From NCBI RefSeq assembly GCF_001641635.1, contig NZ_LUUB01000080.1, positions 1 through 32,924 on the forward strand: 32,924 nt of DNA, in the 5' to 3' direction. Of the stretch, positions 15,964 to 24,234 are shown piece after piece (position 1 is the stretch's first letter; the number at the start of each line of letters is the position of its first letter). This stretch comes from Bradyrhizobium centrolobii (lineage in GTDB: Bacteria; Pseudomonadota; Alphaproteobacteria; Rhizobiales; Xanthobacteraceae). Made by a program: the position numbers and the translations under genes. Below the pieces are notes generated by a model. The model was not told where the DNA came from, ran no database searches, and saw only the letters and a program-made list of their open reading frames with translations.

Positions 15964-16812
15964 TCAGCCCTTGGTGACGAGCGGCGGCGGCGCGTAGACC
16001 GGCGGGCTGTCGAGATTCCAGCGCACGCCGAGCTTGAGGTCGTGCGAGGTGATGTCCTTGAACGTCATCACGTGATTCTGGCCGGCACCGACGCCGTCCT
16101 TGTTCACGAGCTCGCCGGTCACAGCGTCGCCGAGGTTGACGTAGCTATAGCCAAGCTCGAGCGTCACGTTGGGCGAGATCTGGTAGGCGAGGCCGGTATG
16201 AAGCGCCCAGGCAAAATTCCATTTGGAGGCCGACGTTGCCGACGCGAAGCCCGGCACCGAACCGAATGCCGCCGTGCCGTTCACACCGTGGTCCGTGAAA
16301 TTCGAGATCGTATTGCGCGACGCGCCTATGCCGGCGCCGATGAATGGCGTAACGCACCACCAGGTGCCGAGATCGACATAGGCGTTCGCCAGCAGCAGGA
16401 TCTCGGATTTGCTGGCGCTGTAGGTATCGCTGCCATACTGGACCGTTCCGGTGTCGGTGTAGCTGGTCCTGTCGAAGCCGTGGAAGTTCGCGTTTCCGCG
16501 GTACTGCCCTGTGACGTCGGCCCGAAACCAGTTGTTGAACCTGTAGCCAACGCCGACGCCGAAGATGCCGGCGGTGTCGAAGCCGTTCTGCTGATTGAGG
16601 CTAAGCAGCGTCGGATACGAATAATAGTCGCGCTTCTTGATGCTCTGGTTGCTGAAGCCGATGTCGCCGCGAAGATACCAGCCGCCGAAGTCGGCGGGCG
16701 GAGCCGGCGCGTACATCGGGGGCGGCGCCGCGATCGGCATGTCGGCGGCGAACGCCACCGACGAGATCAGGGTTGCCGCACCCGCGGCAAGCAGAGACTT
16801 CACGCTACGCAT
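15964..16812 (-). CDS. Outer-membrane beta-barrel protein (Omp31/porin-like)
   Basis: A 282-aa secreted protein with a 22-residue signal peptide (MRSVKSLLAAGAATLISSVAFA, cut before ADMP). A Pro-rich start (APPPMYAPAPPAD) precedes barrel strands beginning GGWYLRGDIGFSNQ, with VGYRFNNWFRADV, FIGAGIGASRN and LELGYSYVNLGDA. The last strand reads DLKLGVRWNL, followed by a short Pro-rich tail PPVYAPPPLVTKG, so unlike its neighbour it does not end in Phe. The family is the rhizobial Omp31/LomR type; function is unknown. ATG 16812 has AAGGA upstream. A perfect CtrA-type site lies at 16895-16909, about 83 bp before the start, suggesting cell-cycle control as reported for related Brucella Omp genes. 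Confidence 0.86.
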   Translation of the reverse strand: MRSVKSLLAAGAATLISSVAFAADMPIAAPPPMYAPAPPADFGGWYLRGDIGFSNQSIKKRDYYSYPTLLSLNQQNGFDTAGIFGVGVGYRFNNWFRADVTGQYRGNANFHGFDRTSYTDTGTVQYGSDTYSASKSEILLLANAYVDLGTWWCVTPFIGAGIGASRNTISNFTDHGVNGTAAFGSVPGFASATSASKWNFAWALHTGLAYQISPNVTLELGYSYVNLGDAVTGELVNKDGVGAGQNHVMTFKDITSHDLKLGVRWNLDSPPVYAPPPLVTKG

Positions 16813-16894
16813 TTGGCTTCGTCCTTTTGGCCGGTGAGGCAATACGGACGCCTCACGTTCTGGAAACTCACGGGGGGACGATGGCACTAATTGC

Positions 16895-16909
16895 TTAAGC
16901 GCCGCTTAA
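16895..16909 (-). promoter_or_regulatory. CtrA-type binding site (TTAA-N7-TTAA)
   Basis: An exact TTAA-N7-TTAA match, followed by C as in the extended consensus, 83 bp upstream of the beta-barrel gene at 16812. It is also a perfect palindrome apart from its centre base. Binding is inferred. Confidence 0.6.
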
Positions 16910-17039
16910 CCCTAATTTTTAAGGTTGATTTTTCCTCACTGCACACGCGCGCGCCGCGCGAGCGTTGCAAAAAGGCGGCGTCTCGCGCATCACAATCGCT
17001 AACAATGTATGAAGGCGCCAGGCGCCTGAAGACGGCGCG

Positions 17040-18293
17040 TTAACGCGCGTGCTGCGGCAGTTTTGGCAGGAACACCGCGAGCAATCCGATCGCCGGCAAA
17101 TAGGCGCAGACCTGGTAGACGAACTCGATCGAGGTGTGGTCGGCGAGCTTGCCGAGCACCGCCGCCCCGAGGCCGCCGATGCCGAAGGCGACGCCGAAGA
17201 ACACGCCGGAGATCATGCCGAAGCGGTGCGGCACCAATTCCTGCGCGAACACGATGATCGAGGACGTTGTCGAGGAGATGATCAGGCCGATGATCACGGA
17301 CAGCACCGCGCTCGCGTAGAGCCCGGCATGGGGCAGCGCCAGCGTGAACGGCAGCGCGCCGACGATCGAGATCCAGATCACGATCTTCCGGCCGAAGCGA
17401 TCCCCTAACGGTCCGCCGAAGAACGCGCCGACTGCGTTCGCCGCAAGGAAGATGAACAGGTAGATCTGCGCCGCCTGCGTCGACACGCCGAAGCGGTCGA
17501 TCAGATAGAAGATGTAGTAGCTCGACAGGCTGGAGACGTAGAGCTGCTTGGAGAACAGCAGCGCCACCAGCACGAGAAGCGCAACCGCGACGCGGCGTGA
17601 GCTCGGCCCGTCCGGATGCGCATGAATCGGCTTCTCCTTCTTCGTCGTGATCTGCGGCGCGTACCAGCGGCCGATGCGCCAGAGGATGAGAATCGCGAGG
17701 AAGGCGATCGAGGAGAACCAGGCGATGCTGCCCTGCCCGAACGGCACCACGATGAGCGCGGCGAGCACCGGCCCCATCGAGGTGCCGAAGCTGCCGCCAA
17801 GCTGAAACACCGATTGCGCGAAGCCGTAACGGCCGCCCGACGCAAGCCGCGCGATGCGTGCGGATTCGGGGTGGAACACCGCCGAGCCGAGCCCGACCAG
17901 CGCGGCAGCAACGAGGATGACGAGATACTGGTGCGCGGCGCTGAGCAGCAGCAGGCCGAAGAAGGTCGAGGCCATGCCGATCGACAATGAATAAGGCTGC
18001 GCCTTCTTGTCGGTGTAGTGCCCGACCACCGGCTGGAGCAGCGAGGCCGTGAACTGGAAGGCCAGCGTGATCATGCCGATCTGCGCGAAGTCGAGCGCGT
18101 AGGTGTCCTTCAGGATCGGATACACCGAGGCGATCAGCGACTGCATGGTGTCGTTGAGGAAGTGCGAGAAGCTGATGCCGGCAAGCACGATATAGGCCGG
18201 CCCCGCGCTCGGCTTCGGCACAGCGGATGCCACGTCGGCCACGACGACGGGCTCGGTCAGCGTTTCCTCAGGTACGACGACAGGCTTGTTCAA
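17040..18293 (-). CDS. MFS exporter, fosmidomycin-resistance (Fsr) type
   Basis: A 417-aa inner-membrane major facilitator with about 12 membrane segments. The Fsr signature FSHFLNDTMQSLIASVYPIL opens the first helix, followed by the MFS loop GHYTDKKAQP. The second half has FGGPLGDRFGRK (the repeated loop 2-3 motif). Fsr in E. coli exports fosmidomycin; most homologs have unknown substrates. The 40-residue N-terminal tail is Val/Pro-rich. No ATG starts the frame: the likely start is TTG 18293 (MNKPVVVPEE), with no strong ribosome site, so low expression or a wrong start is possible. It lies downstream of glmM on the same strand, with a type A repeat between them. The 226-bp region 16813-17039 beyond it holds the CtrA-type site and small GC palindromes. 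Confidence 0.85.
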   Translation of the reverse strand: MNKPVVVPEETLTEPVVVADVASAVPKPSAGPAYIVLAGISFSHFLNDTMQSLIASVYPILKDTYALDFAQIGMITLAFQFTASLLQPVVGHYTDKKAQPYSLSIGMASTFFGLLLLSAAHQYLVILVAAALVGLGSAVFHPESARIARLASGGRYGFAQSVFQLGGSFGTSMGPVLAALIVVPFGQGSIAWFSSIAFLAILILWRIGRWYAPQITTKKEKPIHAHPDGPSSRRVAVALLVLVALLFSKQLYVSSLSSYYIFYLIDRFGVSTQAAQIYLFIFLAANAVGAFFGGPLGDRFGRKIVIWISIVGALPFTLALPHAGLYASAVLSVIIGLIISSTTSSIIVFAQELVPHRFGMISGVFFGVAFGIGGLGAAVLGKLADHTSIEFVYQVCAYLPAIGLLAVFLPKLPQHAR

Positions 18294-18430
18294 TGGAGGA
18301 ATCCCGGCAGGAGCGGCGAACCGCCCCCGTGATTACGATGCCTCTGGCGGTGGAACCACCGCCAATCGCCGATGGCTGGGCTGCAGCTAGGGCCTTGGAT
18401 GATCCAGATCGCGCGCGTCGTTGGAGGCCC

Positions 18431-18552
18431 TTACCGCTCCCCAGCGGGGAGAGGTCGGATTGCGAAGCAATCCGAGTGAGGGGCCGCAGCTCGACGAGAG
18501 ATCGAAACCCCTCACCCGGCGCTTCGCGCCGACCTCTCCCTATGGGAGAGGT
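18431..18552. repeat. Interspersed palindromic repeat, type A (second copy)
   Basis: About 122 bp with the same plan as 7987-8141: a CTCCCC/GGGGAG hairpin, GGATTGCGAAGCAATCC, GTGAGGGGCCGCAG, then CCCCTCACCC, a GGCGCTTCGCGCC hairpin and the closing ACCTCTCCC hairpin. It sits 35 bp after the glmM stop and before the exporter start. Confidence 0.85.
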
Positions 18553-18586
18553 GAGAGGTCCGAGTCTGCGGAATTTGCGTGCCTGC

Positions 18587-19930
18587 TTAAGCCGCCGCCT
18601 GCCCGAGCGCCGAGACGATGGTGTCGACGACTTCCTCGACCAGGATGCGGTCCTCACCCTCGCCCATCACACGGATCACGGGCTCGGTGCCGGAGGAGCG
18701 GATCAGGAGGCGGCCGTGGCCGTTGAGCCGCTTCTCGCCGTCGGAGATCGCCGATTTGACGTCGGAATCATCGAGCGGCTTGCCGCTCTTGTAGCGGACA
18801 TTCTTCAGGATCTGCGGCAGCGGATCGAAGCGGTGGCAGACCTCGGAGACGGGCCGGCGCAGCTTCTGCACCACGGCCAGCACCTGCAATGCGGCAACGA
18901 AGCCGTCGCCGGTGGTCGCGTAGTCGGACAGGATGATGTGGCCGGACTGCTCGCCGCCAAGATTGTAACCGCCGTTCAGCATCTGCTCGAGCACGTAGCG
19001 GTCGCCGACCGGCGTGCGCACGAGATCGAGCCCGTGCCCTTTCAGGAAGCGCTCGAGCCCGAGATTGGACATCACGGTCGCGACGATACCGGGCCGCGAC
19101 AGCCGTCCGTCCTCCTTCCAGCTCTGCGCGATCACCGCGAGCAGCTGGTCGCCATCGACGAGATGACCGCGCTCGTCGACGAGGATGACGCGATCCGCGT
19201 CGCCGTCGAGCGCGACGCCGATGTCGGCGCGCATCTCGCGCACCTTCCTCGCCAGCGCCTCCGGCGAGGTCGAACCGCATTCCTTGTTGATGTTGAAGCC
19301 GTCGGGCTCGACGCCGATCGGCACCACGTCGGCACCGAGCTCCCACAGTGCTTCCGGCACCACCTTGTAGGCCGCGCCATTGGCGCAATCGACCACGACG
19401 CGCAGGCCGTCCAGCGAGAGGTCGCGCGGCAGCGTGCGCTTGGCGAATTCGATGTAGCGGTCATGCACGCCGTCGATGCGGCGGGCGCGGCCGAGGCTCG
19501 CGCTCTGCGCCAGCCGCTTGTCGAGGGATTCGTCGAGCAGCTGCTCGATCTGCTTCTCGACGTCGTCGGAGAGCTTGAAGCCCTGCGGCCCGAACAGCTT
19601 GATGCCGTTGTCCTCGAACAAATTGTGCGAGGCCGAAATCATCACGCCGAGATCGGCGCGCATCGACTTGGTCAGCATCGCGACCGCCGGCGTCGGCATC
19701 GGGCCGACCAGCAGCACGTCCATGCCGACGGAGGTGAAGCCCGCGACCATCGCATATTCGATCATGTAGCCCGACAGGCGGGTGTCCTTGCCGATCACGA
19801 CGCGATGGCGGTGATCGCCGCGCTGAAACGCGAGGCCGGCCGCCTGGCCAACCTTGAGTGCGAGCTCCGGCGTGATCAGTCCGTTGGCGCGGCCCCTAAT
19901 CCCATCCGTCCCGAAATATTTGCGGCTCAT
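18587..19930 (-). CDS. glmM: Phosphoglucosamine mutase
   Basis: A 447-aa GlmM. It converts glucosamine-6-phosphate to glucosamine-1-phosphate, feeding UDP-GlcNAc for peptidoglycan and LPS. The opening KYFGTDGIRGRAN is diagnostic. The phospho-serine is S101 in MISASHNLFEDNGIK, the metal loop is DGDADR (D-G-D-A-D), the sugar loop is GEQSGHII, and the phosphate-binding loop is RSSGTEPVIRVM near the C terminus. ATG 19930 is chosen, with GGGGGA upstream; a longer frame to 19948 adds MCVGDH without support. In many alphaproteobacteria glmM follows ftsH or folP; that linkage is not seen here, where the upstream region (19931-20149) holds no gene. Confidence 0.97.
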   Translation of the reverse strand: MSRKYFGTDGIRGRANGLITPELALKVGQAAGLAFQRGDHRHRVVIGKDTRLSGYMIEYAMVAGFTSVGMDVLLVGPMPTPAVAMLTKSMRADLGVMISASHNLFEDNGIKLFGPQGFKLSDDVEKQIEQLLDESLDKRLAQSASLGRARRIDGVHDRYIEFAKRTLPRDLSLDGLRVVVDCANGAAYKVVPEALWELGADVVPIGVEPDGFNINKECGSTSPEALARKVREMRADIGVALDGDADRVILVDERGHLVDGDQLLAVIAQSWKEDGRLSRPGIVATVMSNLGLERFLKGHGLDLVRTPVGDRYVLEQMLNGGYNLGGEQSGHIILSDYATTGDGFVAALQVLAVVQKLRRPVSEVCHRFDPLPQILKNVRYKSGKPLDDSDVKSAISDGEKRLNGHGRLLIRSSGTEPVIRVMGEGEDRILVEEVVDTIVSALGQAAA

Positions 19931-20149
19931 ATGATCCCCCACGCACAACCAGGAATCCCCGCGGCAACCATCGGATGCCCAAGCGGGCCCCGCATCCCTG
20001 ATCTGCTGAACTCTTATAATGCCATCGCGGCCAACTTGGCTTCAAAAAATATGATGAATCATTACGGAACCGGGGCCGGATCGCCCTGGTAACCTATTGT
20101 TAGCATTAATTTTCCGGCTGGAACACTGGAACGAAATGGAACCCGCCGA

Positions 20150-20320
20150 CTAGTCCGTGCGCTTTACGTGGCTGTCCCCGCGGCTCGGCGGCGGCTGGGT
20201 GACGTTGACCGGATCGGAAGCTGGAAAGGTCTCTTTCAAGCCCTCCTCCAGAGCTTCTTCGAGGCGGTGCTTCTCCTTGATCTCTTCCGGCGTCGGCTCA
20301 TTGTGCGGCGGCCTGCTCAT
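20150..20320 (-). CDS. Conserved small hypothetical protein (56 aa)
   Basis: A 56-aa acidic, hydrophilic protein: MSRPPHNEPTPEEIKEKHR, then LEEALEEGLKETFPASDPVN, then a VTQPPPS tail. I recall the core ALEEGLKETFPASDP from many short rhizobial and other proteobacterial proteins of unknown function. ATG 20320 is preceded by GAGGAGGGC at good spacing, better than the in-frame start further up at 20353. One central helix and disordered ends are likely. It is divergent from the lactate dehydrogenase-like gene, with a 92-bp shared upstream region. Confidence 0.75.
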   Translation of the reverse strand: MSRPPHNEPTPEEIKEKHRLEEALEEGLKETFPASDPVNVTQPPPSRGDSHVKRTD

Positions 20321-20412
20321 GGCGCCCTCCTCGCAAACGATTTGGCTGTGCATCCAACCATGCTAGATGACCCCTCAAATCTTCTGACGCAAGACGGGCC
20401 GGGGGAACGTTC

Positions 20413-21549
20413 ATGAAGCACATCACCTGTATCGACGATCTTCGCGCGCTGCATAAGCGCCGCGTGCCGAAGGCGTTTTTCGACTACTGCGACCGCGGCT
20501 CCTATGCCGAGGAAACGCTGCGCGCCAATCGCGAGGACTTGCAGGCGATCAAGTTTCGCCAGCGCATCCTGGTCGACGTCTCCAAGCGCGACACCTCGAC
20601 CACGATTCTCGGCGAGCCCTCGACCATGCCGCTGATCCTGGCGCCCGTTGGCCTCCTGGGCATGCAGCATGGCGACGGCGAAATTCACGCCTGCCGCGCC
20701 GCACAGGCCGCCGGCATCCCGTTCACGCAGTCGACGATGTCGATCTGCTCGATCGAGGACATCGCCGCCAATGTCGAGAAGCCGTTCTGGTTCCAGCTCT
20801 ACGTGATGAAGGACCGCGGCTTCATCAAGGACCTGATCCAGCGCGCGATGGCCGCCAAGTGCAGCGCACTGGTCCTGACCGTCGACCTCCAGGTGATCGG
20901 ACAGCGTCACGCCGACATCAAGAACGGCATGACGGTGCCACCGGAATGGTCGCTGTCGAAACTCCTGGATTTCGCCAGCAAGCCCGCCTGGGTCTCCGGC
21001 GTGCTGCGCGGCAAGCGCCGGACCTTCGGCAACATCGCGGGCCACGTGAAGAATACCGAGGATCTCAACCGCCTCGCGGAATGGACCGCCTCGCAGTTCG
21101 ACACGTCGCTGAACTGGAAGGACATCGAGTGGGTCCGCAGCATCTGGCCGGGCAAGCTGATCATCAAGGGCATCCTCGACGTCGAGGATGCCGAGGAAGC
21201 CGCCAAGACCGGCGCGCAGGCGCTGGTCGTGTCGAACCATGGCGGCCGGCAGCTCGACGGCGCGCCGTCCTCGATCGAGGTACTGCCCGAGATCGTCGAC
21301 GCCGTGGGCTCGAAGATGGAGATCATGTTCGACGGCGGCATCCGCTCCGGCCAGGACGTGATGCGCGCGCTCGCGCTGGGCGCAAAGTCCTGCATGATCG
21401 GCCGCGCCTATGCCTATGGGCTCGGTGCCGGCGGCCAGGAGGGCGTCGCCAAGGCGATCGACATCATCCAGAAGGAGCTGCTCACGACCATGGGCCTGTG
21501 CGGCGTCAACAAGATCGACGAGATCGACGATCACATCATTGCGGTGTGA
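20413..21549 (+). CDS. FMN-dependent alpha-hydroxy-acid dehydrogenase (L-lactate dehydrogenase-like)
   Basis: A 378-aa TIM-barrel flavoprotein of the LldD/glycolate oxidase family, which oxidises L-lactate or a related 2-hydroxy acid to the keto acid. Visible sites: the FMN-binding LAPVGLLGMQHGDGE loop, WFQLYVMKDRG (Gln-Tyr), TVDLQVIGQRHADIKNG, LIIKGILDVEDA (Lys), the catalytic base H276 in SNHGGRQLDGAPSS, and the phosphate loop FDGGIRSGQDVMRALALGA with GRAYAYGLGA. ATG 20413 has GGGGGAAC just upstream. The TVD segment reads LQVIGQR where LldD usually has a PVxGxR pattern, so the substrate may differ; I therefore give no symbol. The gene ends in a repeat-rich convergent intergenic region. Confidence 0.9.
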   Translation: MKHITCIDDLRALHKRRVPKAFFDYCDRGSYAEETLRANREDLQAIKFRQRILVDVSKRDTSTTILGEPSTMPLILAPVGLLGMQHGDGEIHACRAAQAAGIPFTQSTMSICSIEDIAANVEKPFWFQLYVMKDRGFIKDLIQRAMAAKCSALVLTVDLQVIGQRHADIKNGMTVPPEWSLSKLLDFASKPAWVSGVLRGKRRTFGNIAGHVKNTEDLNRLAEWTASQFDTSLNWKDIEWVRSIWPGKLIIKGILDVEDAEEAAKTGAQALVVSNHGGRQLDGAPSSIEVLPEIVDAVGSKMEIMFDGGIRSGQDVMRALALGAKSCMIGRAYAYGLGAGGQEGVAKAIDIIQKELLTTMGLCGVNKIDEIDDHIIAV

Positions 21550-21604
21550 GGCGCTTGGCGTGACGCCGCAGCGATTACGACTGTCGTCCCGGACAAGCGC
21601 AGCC

Positions 21605-21708
21605 GTAGGGTGGGCAAGCCGTAGGGTGGGCAAAGCGAAGCGTGCCCACCAACTTTCGTACGCGAAACATGGTGGGCACGGCGCAAGAGCGCCTTTGCCC
21701 ACCCCTAC
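21605..21708. repeat. Interspersed palindromic repeat, type B
   Basis: GTAGGGTGGGCAA occurs twice in tandem at the left (21605 and 21621) and once inverted at the right end (to 21708). The inner arms are CGTGCCCACC and GGTGGGCACG. It lies between two type C segments downstream of the lactate dehydrogenase-like gene. Confidence 0.85.
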
Positions 21709-21749
21709 GATTCCGGGATGACGTGGGAGCGCGCAGCAATAACAACTGT

Positions 21750-21891
21750 TGTCCCGGACAAGCGAAGCGCCGATCCGGGACCCATACCCCCAGGGTGGAG
21801 TCGTAGCGCGAGATGGTGGTTGGCAATCTTCGCCAAACACAATCCTGTAGTTATGGGTCCCGGATCTGCGCTGACGCTTGTCCGGGACGAC
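21750..21891. repeat. Interspersed palindromic repeat, type C
   Basis: Long inverted repeat: TGTCCCGGACAAGCG at the left and CGCTTGTCCGGGAC at the right, with inner arms GATCCGGGACCCATA and its near complement. A separate left-half copy lies at 21582-21604 just before the type B element. Together types B and C fill the 385-bp convergent intergenic region 21550-21934; I see no gene there. Confidence 0.8.
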
Positions 21892-21934
21892 AGCGGAAAT
21901 TGTGGCGGCAGTTACGCACTACACTTACCCACCC

Positions 21935-22561
21935 TCACATCGGCGGCGTGATCCCGTCGCGGCCGACATTGATGCGGTTGGCCTCCAGCGAGCCATCCTC
22001 CTTCTTCGCCGCGCCGAAGATGATGAGCTTGGCGCCCGGCTTGATCTCGGACCTGTCGCTGGCAACGAAGGTGACGATCGGCGTGTCCGGCGGCACCACG
22101 ACTTTCTTCTCGCCGTCCTTGTACTTCACCAGGATGTTCTGGCCATCCGTGCCTTTCACCGTCTGCGCCACGGTCGCATTGGTCATGGTCGAGTTGGCGC
22201 GCGCATCCCAGGGGCGGAAGCCTTCGGCTGCACCGCGCTGGTTTTCGGGGAAGATGTGAACCGCGATCGCCCGCTGCGTGCCGTCAGGCTCGGGCATGCC
22301 GGTCACGCCGATATAGGAGCCTTCCTTGATCTCCGACAGCGAGGTCTTGACGACGGCGAAGACGGCGACGTTGTCGGTCATGCGCACTTTCGCGTCGGCC
22401 CCTTCGCGCGTCTTGATGCCGAGCGTGTTGCCGTCGACGCTCTCGATGGTGCCGCGAATGCGGACCGTCGGTGCCTGCTGCGCCGAGGCGGACGAAACGA
22501 AGATGCTGGCCGCAAACGCGGCCACGGCAAGGCGTGGCATCAAGTTGATCAGCTTCGGCAT
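21935..22561 (-). CDS. Secreted hypothetical protein, tandem paralog 2
   Basis: A 208-aa protein of unrecognised function with a signal peptide (MPKLINLMPRLAVAAFAASI to about SASA, then QQAPTVRIRG). The mature part is beta-rich: RIRGTIESVDGNTLGIKTRE, SYIGVTGMPEPDG, AIAVHIFPENQRG, RPWDARANSTMTNATVA, ILVKYKDGEKKVVVPPDTP and a C-terminal NRINVGRDGITPPM. It resembles DUF5666-like small beta domains in tone, but I cannot confirm that. ATG 22561 has GGAGGGAC upstream. It is a close paralog of the same-length gene just upstream (22638-23264), 76 bp away, and both are probably in one operon. It is likely periplasmic. Confidence 0.8.
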   Translation of the reverse strand: MPKLINLMPRLAVAAFAASIFVSSASAQQAPTVRIRGTIESVDGNTLGIKTREGADAKVRMTDNVAVFAVVKTSLSEIKEGSYIGVTGMPEPDGTQRAIAVHIFPENQRGAAEGFRPWDARANSTMTNATVAQTVKGTDGQNILVKYKDGEKKVVVPPDTPIVTFVASDRSEIKPGAKLIIFGAAKKEDGSLEANRINVGRDGITPPM

Positions 22562-22637
22562 GGTCTTGTCCCTCCAGGGTGTTGCGGCGGTCAATCACGG
22601 CAAACCCCGCGAGACCGCCGCTATTCCGCGACGCCGA

Positions 22638-23264
22638 TCACATCGGCGGCGTCAGCCCATCACGACCGACGCTGACACGGCTGGCTTCGAGCGAGCCGTC
22701 CGGCAGCGGTTTGACGAAGGCGATGATCTTGGCGCCGGCCTTGAGGTCAGACTTCCCGCCGGGCACGTAAGTGACCACCGGCGTGTCGACCGAGACGAAA
22801 ACCTTCTTCTCGCCGTCCTTGTATTTGACCAGCAGCGTATGACCATCGTTGCCGACCACGCTCTCGGCGACCGTCGCATTGGTCATGCTGGAGTTCGGCT
22901 TGAGGTCCCAGGGGCGCGAGCCCTCGCCGGTGCCTCGCATGTTCTCCGGAAACACGTGGACCTCGACCGCGTTCTGGCCACCGTCCGGACCCGGCACCGT
23001 GGTGGTGCCGACGAAGGAGCCGACCTTGATGTCGGAGAGCGAAATCTTCGTGATCCCGGACACCATCAGATCGGAAGGAACGTGCAGCTTGACGTCCTCG
23101 CCGCTGCGCGACTTCACGGACAGCGTATCGCCGTCGAGGCTTTCGATCGTGCCGCGCACGCGCGTGGGCACGGGCGCTTTCTGCGCGAATGCGTAAAAGG
23201 TCGAGAAGGCCACCATCGCGACGGCGAGAAGCGGGCGTGCGAAAGTTACACGTTGAATAGTCAT
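22638..23264 (-). CDS. Secreted hypothetical protein, tandem paralog 1
   Basis: A 208-aa protein with a signal peptide (MTIQRVTFARPLLAVAMVAF to about AFA, then QKAPVPTRVRG). It aligns with its downstream neighbour (21935-22561) through its length: RVRGTIESLDGDTLSVKSRS, KISLSDIKVGSFVGTT, HVFPENMRGTGEG, RPWDLKPNSSMTNATVAE, LLVKYKDGEKKVFV and SRVSVGRDGLTPPM. Equal length and shared ends indicate a tandem gene duplication. No catalytic motif, cysteine pair or membrane anchor is visible. ATG 23264 has GGAGA at good spacing. The role is unknown; a periplasmic beta-fold binding or stability protein is only a guess. Confidence 0.8.
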   Translation of the reverse strand: MTIQRVTFARPLLAVAMVAFSTFYAFAQKAPVPTRVRGTIESLDGDTLSVKSRSGEDVKLHVPSDLMVSGITKISLSDIKVGSFVGTTTVPGPDGGQNAVEVHVFPENMRGTGEGSRPWDLKPNSSMTNATVAESVVGNDGHTLLVKYKDGEKKVFVSVDTPVVTYVPGGKSDLKAGAKIIAFVKPLPDGSLEASRVSVGRDGLTPPM

Positions 23265-23318
23265 TGACGATCTCCGATTGCCCCAGAGACACAACTCCGG
23301 AGGTCGTGCGCTATTCTC

Positions 23319-24152
23319 TCAAGATTTCGTGAGATCAGTCTCGACCAGCGCGCGCAGTTCCGCAGTGACCTGCGGCCTTTGGCCGAACCACAGCTCGAAG
23401 CCGCGCACCGCCTGGTGCAACAGCATGCCAAGCCCATCGGCAGTCTTCAGCCCGCGCGCTTGCGCGGCCGCGAGCAGCGGCGTGACCAGTGGAACATAGA
23501 CGAGGTCGGCGACGACAGCCGCTTGCGGCAAATGTGTCACATCAACATCCAGTGACGGTTGTCCGTGCATGCCGAGCGAGGTCGTGTTCACCAGCAGTCC
23601 TGCACGCGGCAGGACGTCATTGATCGCGTTCCATGGAATCGGATGCACGTTCGGCCCGAACTGCTTCGTGAGCGCCTCGGCCCGGGCAATGGTGCGATTG
23701 GCGAGATGGACACGACTGACACCGCGTTCGAGCAGGCCGAATACGACCGCGCGCGAGGAACCGCCTGCACCCAGCACCAGCGCCTCCTCGGCCGTATCCC
23801 AGCCGGGCGCGCTGGCGTCGAGATTGTTGATGAAACCTTCGACATCGGTGTTGGTCGAACGCAGTTCGCCGTCGGCGAACCACAGCGTGTTGGCAGCGCC
23901 GACGGCCTTGGCGCGCGCGTCGGGCGTGGACAGTGCCAGCACACTCTCCTTGTGCGGGATGGTGACGTTGGCACCGACGAAGCCGTGCAGCGACAGCCGC
24001 AGCACGAAATCGCGCAGATCATCAGGCGGGACAGCCTCGATGACATAGCCGCCGGCAATGCCGAGCGTGCGCAACCAGTAGTGATGGATCAGCGGCGAGC
24101 GCGAATGCGCCGCCGGCCATCCGATCAGGCAGGCCGCGGGCGCCTTGGTCAC
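23319..24152 (-). CDS. aroE: Shikimate dehydrogenase
   Basis: A 277-aa AroE. It reduces 3-dehydroshikimate to shikimate with NADPH in aromatic amino-acid synthesis. The substrate site shows HSRSPLIHHYWL (S17, S19), NVTIPHK with catalytic K68, and NTDVEGF with its Asp. The NADPH part shows LGAGGSSRAV and NRTIARA. The C-terminal DGLGMLLHQAVRGFELWFG is typical. The frame has no ATG at the right place: GTG 24152 is chosen because GAGAGGA lies 6 nt upstream and it yields the normal family length. The open frame continues far upstream, antisense-like, over the DUF1275 gene, which should not be included. It lies 82 bp downstream of the DUF1275 gene. Confidence 0.95.
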   Translation of the reverse strand: MTKAPAACLIGWPAAHSRSPLIHHYWLRTLGIAGGYVIEAVPPDDLRDFVLRLSLHGFVGANVTIPHKESVLALSTPDARAKAVGAANTLWFADGELRSTNTDVEGFINNLDASAPGWDTAEEALVLGAGGSSRAVVFGLLERGVSRVHLANRTIARAEALTKQFGPNVHPIPWNAINDVLPRAGLLVNTTSLGMHGQPSLDVDVTHLPQAAVVADLVYVPLVTPLLAAAQARGLKTADGLGMLLHQAVRGFELWFGQRPQVTAELRALVETDLTKS

Positions 24153-24234
24153 GATCGTCCTCTCAAGCCGCAGGCCTGCATGGTCCCTCCCCGGATCGTC
24201 TCGCGGCGATCCATTTCGCGTCCGGTCGGCCCTG

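Noticed and set aside
17012..17060. Possible terminator of the MFS exporter gene from GGCGCC and GCGCGTTAACGCGC palindromes
   Set aside because: Loops are too short and there is no T-run; GC-rich palindromes overlap the stop codon.
18227..20092. 621-codon open frame on the plus strand
   Set aside because: Antisense to glmM and running through a palindromic repeat; no recognisable motif.
20317..21840. 507-codon open frame on the minus strand
   Set aside because: Antisense to the lactate dehydrogenase-like gene and through repeats; Asp/His/Arg-rich.
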